This document shows, piece after piece, positions 16,327-24,435 of a DNA stretch of 64,000 nucleotides (its first letter is position 1; each line of letters starts with the position of its first letter). A program made the translations under genes and the position numbers. A model generated the notes under the pieces. That model was not told the origin of the DNA. It searched no databases and was given only the letters and a program-made list of their open reading frames with translations. This DNA is from Gemmatimonadota bacterium (GTDB lineage: Bacteria; Gemmatimonadota; Gemmatimonadetes; Longimicrobiales; Gaopeijiaceae). The DNA lies in the NCBI GenBank assembly GCA_022826565.1, contig JAJDUP010000033.1:226845-290844 (forward strand), given 5' to 3'.

Positions 16327-17634
16327 TCAACCGATCACCGAGTACGACGAGTCGGGGTTGAGCGTCCGGCGGCGGCTGAAGAACCCGATGTCGCAGCTCC
16401 GGCGGGTGTACTTGAGCGGCATGGTAACCGGGTCGGCGTCGTGGTCGCGTCCGCCCTCCACCTGCTCGATCAGCGTGGCCATGAGCTTGCCCGCGACCGG
16501 CGCGTTCTTGAACTGGTTGCCGGAGGTACCCACGGCCATGTAGAAGCCGGGCAGGTCGGACTTGTCGTAGATCGGGATCCAGTCGTCGGACACGTCGTAG
16601 AGGTCGACCAGGCCGCCGGTCTGGCCCGGGATGCCCAGGTCCTTCAGGCGCTGGGCCTCGCGCATCACCTGGGTCTCCCACTGGTGGGTGAAGTTGGTGT
16701 TGTAGTCGTCGGGGTCGTCGACCCATTCGAGGATGTCGCAGGGCGGGTCCTCGGAGCCGATGAGGATGTGGTTGCCGGTGGTGGGCCGCGAGTAGCAGCC
16801 GATGTCGCCGTCCGAGATGAGGGGCGCGAGCTGGTGGTAGTCCATGCCGGCGGGGGCCGGGACGTAGCACACCTCCTGCTTGAGGGCGCGGGTGCTGATG
16901 TTCATGCCGTCCAGCACGCCCGCCATTCCGTTGATGATCGCGGAGTGGGGTCCGCCCACATTCACGACGACGGGTGCATGGATGCGGGAGCCGTCGGCGA
17001 GGCGTATTCCAGCGACGCGGCCATCGCCCTTCAAAACCTCTACAACTTCGGCATTGAACCGATACTCGCCGCCATGCGCCTCGTTTGCCCGCTGCAGGTT
17101 GTGGCATGCGAGGGTGGGATCGTCGATGTAGCCGGACTCGGGGATGTAGACGGCGCCGCGGATGTGTCCGCCGGAGGGCTCGCCGAAGCGGTCGTTGTCG
17201 GTGGTGACGGGAGGGCCGTAGGTGCGGGTGTCCATCCATGGGAAACGCGCGGCGACCCCGTGCGCGGTGAGGTCCTCGTAGGCGACGTGCAGCTCGTCGA
17301 GGGCGGCCATCACGTTCACGAGATCGTGGTTGCGGTCGTTCTTGATGACGAGGCAGCCGGTGTTGACGTACTGGGCGAGCCCCATCTCGTCGGGCACGCC
17401 GAGGTACCGGCCCCAGTCGAGCCAGTAGAAATAGCTCTCGCGGGCCATCGCGCAGCCGTCGGGCGTGGAGTAGTGGAGGCGGATGATCGCGCAGGTGTTG
17501 CACGTCGAGCCGGAGCCGGCGGTCGGCTGCTTGTCCACGTTGAGGGTGCGGTATCCGCGCTTGGCCAGTTCGAAGCCGGTGGCGGTGCCGATGACGCCCG
17601 CGCCGATGATGATCGCGTCGTAGTCGTGGTTCAT
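16327..17634 (-). CDS. FAD-dependent DAO-family oxidoreductase, first gene of the sox operon
   Basis: The 435-residue protein is related to SoxB and to glycine/sarcosine/D-amino-acid oxidases: AIIIGAGVIGTATGFELAKRG at residues 7-27 binds the ADP part of FAD, TCNTCAIIRLHYS (about 45-57) is the family signature after it, and GFYMAVGTSGNQFKNAPVAGK is the C-terminal flavin segment. The end FFSRRRTLNPDSSYSVIG is distinctive. It has its own GGGGAG ribosome site and is probably the promoter-proximal gene, so it would be co-expressed with sarcosine oxidase. A role on a related N-methyl amine such as dimethylglycine is inference. Confidence 0.8.
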   Translation of the reverse strand: MNHDYDAIIIGAGVIGTATGFELAKRGYRTLNVDKQPTAGSGSTCNTCAIIRLHYSTPDGCAMARESYFYWLDWGRYLGVPDEMGLAQYVNTGCLVIKNDRNHDLVNVMAALDELHVAYEDLTAHGVAARFPWMDTRTYGPPVTTDNDRFGEPSGGHIRGAVYIPESGYIDDPTLACHNLQRANEAHGGEYRFNAEVVEVLKGDGRVAGIRLADGSRIHAPVVVNVGGPHSAIINGMAGVLDGMNISTRALKQEVCYVPAPAGMDYHQLAPLISDGDIGCYSRPTTGNHILIGSEDPPCDILEWVDDPDDYNTNFTHQWETQVMREAQRLKDLGIPGQTGGLVDLYDVSDDWIPIYDKSDLPGFYMAVGTSGNQFKNAPVAGKLMATLIEQVEGGRDHDADPVTMPLKYTRRSCDIGFFSRRRTLNPDSSYSVIG

Positions 17635-17740
17635 GCTCCCCGTGCCTGGTTGTCGATCTTGTTGCGGACAGCCCCGCCCGCCATGGTGAATGGGAGATGC
17701 CTTGAAAGCAAGCTAAATCCAGGTCAGGAGGCGGGCGACC

Positions 17741-19717
17741 ATGAATGTGAAGAGAACCTCCAACGCGGTGCAGGGCGTTCTGCTCGCCAGTGTCCTCACC
17801 GCCGTCTCCGGCGCTCTGGATCTGGCGATGTCGGGTACTCGGCTGATGGCTATCTCCCTCGCCGCCCAGACCCCCGAAGTCGTCGTCGGCCCCAACCTGC
17901 GCGTCGGGCCCGGCCAGTTCAACGAACCGTGGATCGCGGCCAGTCCGGACAATCCCGACTTCCTGATCGCGGTGACCCAGACCGGCGGGTTGAGTTTTCC
18001 GGATCCGGCGATGGCTCTGACTTTGGCCACGCGCAACAACGCGGCCTTTCTGAGCCGCAACGGGGGGGTGTCGTGGGAGCCCGTCACGCTCCCCGGTGAC
18101 GAGCCCGGCGCCTTCGATCCGATGGTGGTGCCGGGCCCCGACGGCAGGATGTGGATCCTGTACTGCTACGTCGGCGCCAACACAATGGGTGACCTGCTCG
18201 GCGAATCCGCGCGCCGCGAGGGCACCATCATGGTGTGGTCGACCGACGATGAGGGGGCAACCTGGACCGGCCCGGCGCGGCTGCGCAGTCCGGTGCCCCC
18301 CGACCACGCCCGCATCGCTGCGGACTGGAGCGACGGTCCCCACCGCGGGCGCCTCTATGTCGTGTGGAACGACGTGCGCGATTCGTTCATCCGGGACGAC
18401 TTCCAGCTCTTCCTGCATACCCTCGACGACGGCGGCAACACGGTGAGCGAGCCGAAACTCCTCACCACGATCGCCGGCGGCAAGCTTGTGGCCACCGAGC
18501 CCGTCGTCCTCTCCGACGGTACGCTTTTCGTCACCTTCTACCAGTACTTCTTCCCGCTGACCGACGAGAAGAACGCCGAGATGCCCTTCTTCACCATGCG
18601 GTCGGAGGACGGCGGCGAGACCTTCACCGAGCCCGAGGTCGCCTTTCGGGTCGGCAACCACTCCTGGCCCTACGCCCAGACCGAGATGACCAGCGCGTTT
18701 ACGCTGCCGATCGTCGCGTGGGACCGCACGGGCGGGGCGCACGGCGATAACATCTACATTGTCTGGGACCAGGTCAGCGGCGGCACCTCCAACATCTGGT
18801 TCCGGCGCTCCACCGATGGCGGGCGCGGCTGGTCGGACCAGATGCGGCTCAACGACAACGACCCGCCCGCGCCCGGCGCCCCGCTGGACGATCGCATGCT
18901 CCCCGTGGTGGAGGTCAACCGGGACGGCGTGTTGGGCGTGGCGTGGTACGACCGGCGCCGCGACGAGACGCGCCGCTGCTGGGAGCTGTTCTTCACTTCG
19001 TCGTTGGATGGCGGGGAAACGTTTGCCGCGAATGTCCCGGTGGCGAGCGCGCCGTCCTGCCCGCCACCGGAGCACGCCCCCGTGGCGCGCGTTCACAATG
19101 TCGCGACCGACCCCGACGTGAAGGACCTGACCGAGGAAGAGATCGCGAAGATGGACCTGGTTCAGCGCATGACGATCCAGATGGCCGAGCAGAGCCGCAA
19201 TGCCAGGGCGGAGTACTTCGGGGATCTGGGCCACGCCCGGCTCGAGGTCTCCTTCGACAACGCGCGCGGCAACCAGCCCGGCCATTACCTGGGTCTCACC
19301 GGCGACGCGAACGGCGCCTTCCACCCCCTCTGGATCAGCCGGCGGAACGGGATCGACGAGCTGTTCACGACCACGGTGGAGGTCGCCACGGAACCGCCCG
19401 CCACACCCGCCGGTGAGGAGACGGACATTACCGGCGAACTGCTTGTGGTGACAGGACCTGTCGTCTACGACGCGGCCGGCGGCACGGCGACGGTGGAGGT
19501 GCAGCTGAGGAATGTGTCGGACGCGGTGGTGCACGGGCCGGTGCGGCTGCGCGCGGTGGGCGGCGAGGGCGGCGAGTGGTCGTTCGAGGGCAGGATGGGC
19601 TCGCACGACCGGCTGCCACCGGGCGGCCTGAGCGAGCCGGTCAAGGTCGAACTGGAGACAGGTCCCGGGACGGACGCGACGCTGGACTTCCGGATTTACG
19701 GGCGGGTTGGGGGCTGA
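17741..19717 (+). CDS. Secreted BNR/sialidase-fold beta-propeller protein
   Basis: A hydrophobic signal at residues 10-42 is followed by a six-bladed sialidase-type propeller. At least five Asp-box motifs (S-x-D/N-x-G-x-T-W) are visible: SRNGGVSW, STDDEGATW, SEDGGETF, STDGGRGW and SLDGGETF. The last 100 residues form a separate Ig-like beta domain (VVYDAAGGTATVEVQLRNVSD). The family includes exo-sialidases, but the catalytic Arg triad cannot be confirmed by eye, so a carbohydrate-binding or purely structural role is equally likely. An AGGAGG site lies 9 nt before ATG. It is divergent from the sox operon and convergent with the DUF4143 ATPase. Confidence 0.8.
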   Translation: MNVKRTSNAVQGVLLASVLTAVSGALDLAMSGTRLMAISLAAQTPEVVVGPNLRVGPGQFNEPWIAASPDNPDFLIAVTQTGGLSFPDPAMALTLATRNNAAFLSRNGGVSWEPVTLPGDEPGAFDPMVVPGPDGRMWILYCYVGANTMGDLLGESARREGTIMVWSTDDEGATWTGPARLRSPVPPDHARIAADWSDGPHRGRLYVVWNDVRDSFIRDDFQLFLHTLDDGGNTVSEPKLLTTIAGGKLVATEPVVLSDGTLFVTFYQYFFPLTDEKNAEMPFFTMRSEDGGETFTEPEVAFRVGNHSWPYAQTEMTSAFTLPIVAWDRTGGAHGDNIYIVWDQVSGGTSNIWFRRSTDGGRGWSDQMRLNDNDPPAPGAPLDDRMLPVVEVNRDGVLGVAWYDRRRDETRRCWELFFTSSLDGGETFAANVPVASAPSCPPPEHAPVARVHNVATDPDVKDLTEEEIAKMDLVQRMTIQMAEQSRNARAEYFGDLGHARLEVSFDNARGNQPGHYLGLTGDANGAFHPLWISRRNGIDELFTTTVEVATEPPATPAGEETDITGELLVVTGPVVYDAAGGTATVEVQLRNVSDAVVHGPVRLRAVGGEGGEWSFEGRMGSHDRLPPGGLSEPVKVELETGPGTDATLDFRIYGRVGG

Positions 19718-19727
19718 GGAGCTGTAC

Positions 19728-20900
19728 TCACCAGCTTAGGTCCAGCAACCGGTTCCACGGGACGACTTCCGCGTCTCCCCGTGACTGACGGAGATCGCCA
19801 CCGTAGACCACACGCCTCTCAATCGCGTATCCGGCGTTCGCCAGTTCGCCCGCAAGCCGGCGCATTCCCGCGAAAAAGCGCGGTGTGACGGTGCTCCCCG
19901 ACTTTGCCTCCGCAAGTATCAACGCGGAGCCCGTGTCGACGATCAGATCAACCTCGGTGCCGGCCGATCTGTAGTGGTGCATCCAGGGCTGCACGCCGCG
20001 GTGCGTCGCAGCCTTGAAGATCTCGGAGGCCACCCAGCTCTCGAAGATCGCGCCGCGCAGCGGGTGGTGACGCAACTCTTCCGCCGACCGAATGCGGAGC
20101 AGGTGGCACACGAGGCCGGAGTCCAGAAAGTGCAGCTTTGGCGCCTTGACGTGGCGCTTCCGGATGTTTCTGCGAAAGGCGGGCAGCCGAAAGACGAGGA
20201 AGCTGGCCTCCAGAACCGACAGCCAGGCCCGAATGGTGTTGTGACGGACACCGACATCGCTCGCCAGGCCCGAAAGGTTGACCTCGGAAGCGGTACGCCC
20301 GGCAGCCATGCGCACGAACGCGGAGAACGCCTCCAGGTCGGTGATATTGCGGAGCGACCGGACATCACGCTCCACATATGTGGCGAAATAGTCCCGCAGC
20401 CACACGTCGGGGGGAATGCGGCGGTCGTGGATCCGCGGGTACGCTCCTGTCCACAGCACTTCCAGCAGGCTCTGCGCCGGCTCGCCAAAACGGGCCAGTT
20501 CGTCCAGCCCCGGAGGCAGCAGGTGGAGCACACCCACGCGACCCGCCAGCGACTGACTGACCGCCTCGGTCAGCCCGAAGTGCTGCGAGCCGGTAAGAAC
20601 AAAACGGCCCGGAGTCGGATCTTCGTCCACCATCTCCTGGAGGTACGACGTCAGGTCCGGCGCGCGCTGCACTTCATCGATGACGGCGCCGTCACGGTGC
20701 TCCTGCAGGAAGCCGCGGGGATCTTCCCGGGCATACGCGCGCACGTCCATTCCCTCCAGCGATACGTAGGGTCGATCGGGAAACACGGTGCGGCACAGCG
20801 TGGTCTTGCCCGACTGTCTGGGACCGGTGACGGTGACGACCGGGTATTGGCGCGTGCGATTCAGGAGCGGCCCGGCAAGGTTGCGGTCGATGACGGGCAC
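19728..20900 (-). CDS. AAA-type ATPase with DUF4143 C-terminal domain
   Basis: The 390-residue protein has a Walker A TGPRQSGKTTL (Lys32), a Walker B-like GAVIDEVQ and a sensor TGSQHF in the N-terminal AAA domain, then the DUF4143 region with a winged-helix-like part and a restriction-nuclease-like fold (EVDLIVDTG followed by LAEAKSG, the D-ExK pattern). These proteins are common in mobile or accessory loci, but their biological role is not established. GTG at 20900 is chosen because AGGGGGA stands just upstream and the next residues (VIDRNLAG) are the usual start of the family; the frame is open from a TTG at 20975. The DUF4143 ATPase at 44223-45404 has the same domain layout. Confidence 0.85.
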   Translation of the reverse strand: MPVIDRNLAGPLLNRTRQYPVVTVTGPRQSGKTTLCRTVFPDRPYVSLEGMDVRAYAREDPRGFLQEHRDGAVIDEVQRAPDLTSYLQEMVDEDPTPGRFVLTGSQHFGLTEAVSQSLAGRVGVLHLLPPGLDELARFGEPAQSLLEVLWTGAYPRIHDRRIPPDVWLRDYFATYVERDVRSLRNITDLEAFSAFVRMAAGRTASEVNLSGLASDVGVRHNTIRAWLSVLEASFLVFRLPAFRRNIRKRHVKAPKLHFLDSGLVCHLLRIRSAEELRHHPLRGAIFESWVASEIFKAATHRGVQPWMHHYRSAGTEVDLIVDTGSALILAEAKSGSTVTPRFFAGMRRLAGELANAGYAIERRVVYGGDLRQSRGDAEVVPWNRLLDLSW

Positions 20901-20985
20901 TTGTTCCCCCTGCGGCTGGCGAGCGAGTGGCGAGAAGGGCCCTGAAGACTCCGGTGACCCCAACGACAGTCGCAAATGCCTTGCA

Positions 20986-21008
20986 GATTGTCAATCCGAA
21001 TGACAATC
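20986..21008. promoter_or_regulatory. Perfect inverted repeat upstream of the DUF4143 ATPase
   Basis: GATTGTCA (20986-20993) and TGACAATC (21001-21008) form a perfect 8-bp inverted repeat with a 7-nt spacer. Read on the minus strand it contains a consensus TTGACA (20989-20994) but no good -10 at 16-18 nt. It lies 86 bp upstream of the ATPase start and 18 bp after the stop of the upstream CocE gene, so it could be an operator for the ATPase or the terminator stem of the peptidase gene. There is no T-run, which favours the operator reading. Confidence 0.45.
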
Positions 21009-21026
21009 GGTAAGGAATCGAACCCC

Positions 21027-22823
21027 CTACGACACCGGGCGCCGCCTCACCGGCACCGTCAGCCGACTCTGATACTCGCCCCCATGATGGAACGTGACCG
21101 TCGCCGTGCGCGCGTCGGCCCCGGATTCGTGCGTGACCCGGCCGCCGCTGTTGTAGTTCTTCTGCAGCCACACCGAGTTCGGTGAATTCAGGATCAGGCG
21201 CAGGCGGCTCCCCCGGGCAATCTGGCGCGCGAAGAACTGGAAGCCGTCGAATCGGTAGAGGTTGACTTCGCCCGGGGTCACCAGCTCCTCGGTCGTGCGC
21301 GAGTTGCGGTAGCGGGCGCGCATGATGTCACCCGTGAGGAAGACACTCGAGCCGTCGGGACGGATCTCGTAGACGGTCACCATGAAGTCGGTGTCGGGGA
21401 CATCGAGGGTCATCCAGGCGTCGAACTCCATGAATCCCGCGAGGTCGGTCGCGGCCTCGAAGGGCTCCGTGTGGTAGACGAGCCCGTTGCCGAACAGGTT
21501 CACGGCGAAGTGTTCGCTGAGCGGATGCTCGCCCCAGAAGAAGTGGGCCAGGTTGTTGCCGGACTCGTGGTCTTCCAGCTCGCCGGGCCGGGTGTCCAGC
21601 GGGTCGTAGACGTAGGAGTCGGCAGGCGTGTTGCCGGTGGGCTCCGGTGACAGCGTGCCGGAGTGGAAGATGTCGTTGGGGCGCCCGTCGGCGGAGTCGA
21701 AGTAGTAGGTGAGCTGGTCGTTCCCGACTTCGTCCAGCGCGTCGGCGTACGCCCAGGCATCGCGGCCGGCGACGTAGACCGCCACGCGCTTCTCGAGGAA
21801 CCAGGGGCGCGGGCCGTCCTTCAGCGTCCAGTCGTACCACGCCTTGCGGAGCGAGTCCTGCGGGACGAGGGCACCCGGGCCGAATTCGAGGCCGCCCACC
21901 TGGTCCACCGAGGTCCCGACGCCGCCGTGGTTCCAGGGGCCGACGACGAGGTAGTGCCTCTGTTTCGCCGCCTCGTTGCCGTGGCGCATGTGCATGCGGT
22001 AGTGCTGAAGCGCGCCGCGCTGGTCGCCGTCGTAGTGCCCGGTGATGGTGAGGATCGGGATGTCCATCGCCGCGAGCTGCTCGGGGGACGGCGCCGAGGC
22101 CAGCCAGTACTCGTCGGGCGTGGGGTGCTCCATCCAGGTCTGGAAGCGCGTGGTGAGGTTGCCGACGATCCGGTCGAGTTCGGCGAAGGGGCGGTGGTTG
22201 AAGTAGCGCTCCGCGAAGGCGTCGTACCACAGCTCCGCGTCGGCGAAGATCGTGCTCTGCGCGGCGTTTCCGCTGGTGAAGGTCAGCCAGGTCATGTTGT
22301 AGGGGACGAAGACGTTGTGCACGAAGGGGAAATCCGTGCCGAGGTAGGCGGCCGCGGCGGGCACGATCGACTCCAGGCTGGGGGGCAGCTCCTTCGCGGT
22401 GGTCCACTGGTCCCACCCACCGTAGGAGGCTCCGTACATGGCCACCTTGCCGTTCGACCACGGCTGTGCCGCGAGCCATTCGACGACGTCGTGGCCGTCC
22501 TTGTCCGCGTCGTGGAAGGGCTCGAAATCGCCCTCGGAGTTGCCGCGGCCTCGGACATCCACGGCGGCAAAGACGTATCCCCGCTTCGCGTAGTAGCGGG
22601 CCTTGCCGTGGTAGACGTCGCTGATGTAGGGGGTGAAGCCGAGGATGACGGGGAGCGGCTCCGTCTGGTCTGCCGGGCGGTAGATGGTGCCGTGAAGGTT
22701 GGTGCCGTCGCGCACGGGGATCGTGACGCCCCACTCCATCTGCACGTCGGAAAGCTGGGCGGTGGCGGGCCCCGGAACGAGTAGCGCCGCTGCCCAAAGA
22801 ACAGCCAGCCGTTTGGATGACAT
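21027..22823 (-). CDS. CocE/NonD-family X-Pro dipeptidyl-peptidase-like hydrolase (S15)
   Basis: The 598-residue protein has a signal peptide (LAVLWAAALLVPGPATAQ), an alpha/beta-hydrolase domain and a C-terminal jelly-roll domain (about residues 350-598). The triad is Ser133 in YGASYGGW, Asp265 in GHYDGDQ and His299 in GPWNHGG. Members hydrolyse X-Pro dipeptides, acylated amino acids or esters such as cocaine and glutaryl-lactams; the exact substrate cannot be told from sequence. The start is ATG at 22823, preceded by GGAG; the frame is open much further upstream but that extension lies antisense to the HTTM gene and does not look like protein. It is divergent from that gene with about 100 bp between starts. 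Confidence 0.9.
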   Translation of the reverse strand: MSSKRLAVLWAAALLVPGPATAQLSDVQMEWGVTIPVRDGTNLHGTIYRPADQTEPLPVILGFTPYISDVYHGKARYYAKRGYVFAAVDVRGRGNSEGDFEPFHDADKDGHDVVEWLAAQPWSNGKVAMYGASYGGWDQWTTAKELPPSLESIVPAAAAYLGTDFPFVHNVFVPYNMTWLTFTSGNAAQSTIFADAELWYDAFAERYFNHRPFAELDRIVGNLTTRFQTWMEHPTPDEYWLASAPSPEQLAAMDIPILTITGHYDGDQRGALQHYRMHMRHGNEAAKQRHYLVVGPWNHGGVGTSVDQVGGLEFGPGALVPQDSLRKAWYDWTLKDGPRPWFLEKRVAVYVAGRDAWAYADALDEVGNDQLTYYFDSADGRPNDIFHSGTLSPEPTGNTPADSYVYDPLDTRPGELEDHESGNNLAHFFWGEHPLSEHFAVNLFGNGLVYHTEPFEAATDLAGFMEFDAWMTLDVPDTDFMVTVYEIRPDGSSVFLTGDIMRARYRNSRTTEELVTPGEVNLYRFDGFQFFARQIARGSRLRLILNSPNSVWLQKNYNSGGRVTHESGADARTATVTFHHGGEYQSRLTVPVRRRPVS

Positions 22824-22922
22824 GGGAAGCTCCACTGGTCGGAGAATCGTTATCTCCGGCCAAGGTCGGCGGCGATGGCATGCCGGGCAATGGCTCTCCA
22901 ACCATCCGCTAGATTCGTGGCC

Positions 22923-24425
22923 ATGCCCGCTTTCGCCGCACCCACCCACGCCATCCCCCTGGACATCGTCCGTGTGCTGGCAGGCGCGGTGCTGTTCGTC
23001 TACTTCCTCAGCGCCCTGCGGCAGGCGGACGACTTCAGCGATCCCGGCGGCCTGATCGACCATCGGCTGTGCACACGGCTGCTCCCACCGACGCGCATCA
23101 GCCTGTTCCATCCGGGCGTGCCCGGATGGGTCTTCCGCGCCGTGTATCTCGGCGCGTGTATCGCGGCGGTCTGCGTGATCGCCGGCTACCACCCACGGGC
23201 AGCGGCCGCCTTCCTTTTCCTGGCCGCCGTGTCCACCTATCGCTGGAACGTCCTCGCCGCCTACCTCGACGACTGCGTCGTTCACCTCTTCTGCCTGTGG
23301 CTCCTGCTCCTGCCCGTCGGCAGCACCCTGAATCTGCCAGACCTGCTGGCCGCAGGGATCGCCCCTGGCGCGTGGTCCCCCCCGCTCGCCGACTGGTCCA
23401 CCCAATCCGTCCCCGGCACCGCACCCCGCGCCTTCATGGCCAACCTGGCGCTCATCTATCTGGTGGCCGGCGCGTACAAGTTCGCCAGCCCCATGTGGCG
23501 GGGCGGGTCGGCGATGCACGCCGCGCTCAGGATGCCCATCGCGCGCACGCCCAACTTCTGGACGATGCGCCACAGGCGTGTCCTCCGTCTGGTAACCCTC
23601 GCGGCCCTCATCCTGGAGCCGCTGTTCGTCCTCATCTTCGTGCTGCCCGCCGGCTCGGCGGCGAAGTGGGCTCTCGTCGCGGCCGCGGCGGTCTTCCATT
23701 TCGGGATCATCGCCACGCTGAAGATCCCCTACTCCAACGCCCTGATGCTGGCCGCGCTGGCGCTTCCCCTCGCCCCGGAGATCATGCAGTCGGGCCTGGG
23801 ACTCCCGCCCACTACACCGACGCCCGCAACCGGCAACCCTCCGGCGGAAACCGCCGCGCTCACCCTGGTCGCGCTCCTGGCGATCATGAGCATCTGGCAG
23901 GCGGCAAGGGCCTGGCTGCAGCTCCCTAGGCCGGGCCAGCCGTACTCGGACAGCGGCTGGGCCAACCCTGTCCGGTCGCTCCTGTGGCTGTTCGGGCTTT
24001 TCCAGAGCTACCGGCTCTTCGACTGGGTCGATGCGCGCAACTATCATGTCCGCTACGAGGTGCGCAGGCTCCACTCGGGCCGCAACAGTCCGGTGGAGCC
24101 GCGCGAAATCTTCCCGGACAGCATGCGCCACCTTCTCCTCCAGTCCTACTTCTTCGGAAACATCTGGCTGCAGATGGAGCCCGGGAAGCTGGATGCGGTC
24201 CGGAGGTCGCTGCTCACCCGGCACGCACGGAGATTCGCGCGCGCACATCCCGACGCGGGCGAGATCGAAGCGTACGCCATCGTGCAGCGGGTCACCGCGG
24301 ACAACCTCGATCTGAAGCGGGGCGAGAGGCGCCCACTGATGCGGTTCACCTGCCAAGGCGGCGACGCGACGGTGCGGTTTCCGGACCAGCCATCTGGTAA
24401 CGACGGCCCCGTGATGGACAGCTGA
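22923..24425 (+). CDS. HTTM-domain membrane protein (vitamin K-dependent gamma-carboxylase-like)
   Basis: The 500-residue protein has about eight hydrophobic segments between residues 10 and 370 and a soluble C-terminal tail. The diagnostic segment is YLVAGAYKFASPMWRGGSAM at about residues 179-198. It aligns in pattern with the region of human gamma-glutamyl carboxylase that carries the active-site base Lys218 (AG-x-x-K-x-x-x-x-W-x-x-G), and the Lys is kept here as Lys186. Bacterial HTTM proteins have no settled function; some are thought to be quinol-dependent carboxylases or epoxidases. The stop is 10 bp before an asparagine synthetase gene, so the two are almost certainly one operon. ATG at 22923 is taken because it precedes the first membrane segment. 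Confidence 0.8.
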   Translation: MPAFAAPTHAIPLDIVRVLAGAVLFVYFLSALRQADDFSDPGGLIDHRLCTRLLPPTRISLFHPGVPGWVFRAVYLGACIAAVCVIAGYHPRAAAAFLFLAAVSTYRWNVLAAYLDDCVVHLFCLWLLLLPVGSTLNLPDLLAAGIAPGAWSPPLADWSTQSVPGTAPRAFMANLALIYLVAGAYKFASPMWRGGSAMHAALRMPIARTPNFWTMRHRRVLRLVTLAALILEPLFVLIFVLPAGSAAKWALVAAAAVFHFGIIATLKIPYSNALMLAALALPLAPEIMQSGLGLPPTTPTPATGNPPAETAALTLVALLAIMSIWQAARAWLQLPRPGQPYSDSGWANPVRSLLWLFGLFQSYRLFDWVDARNYHVRYEVRRLHSGRNSPVEPREIFPDSMRHLLLQSYFFGNIWLQMEPGKLDAVRRSLLTRHARRFARAHPDAGEIEAYAIVQRVTADNLDLKRGERRPLMRFTCQGGDATVRFPDQPSGNDGPVMDS

Positions 24426-24435
24426 GGCCGGGCCC

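Noticed and set aside
16249..19606. Long open frames on both strands overlapping soxB, the DAO gene and the BNR gene
   Set aside because: They lie out of frame with clear conserved proteins and give Arg/Pro-rich sequence without motifs.
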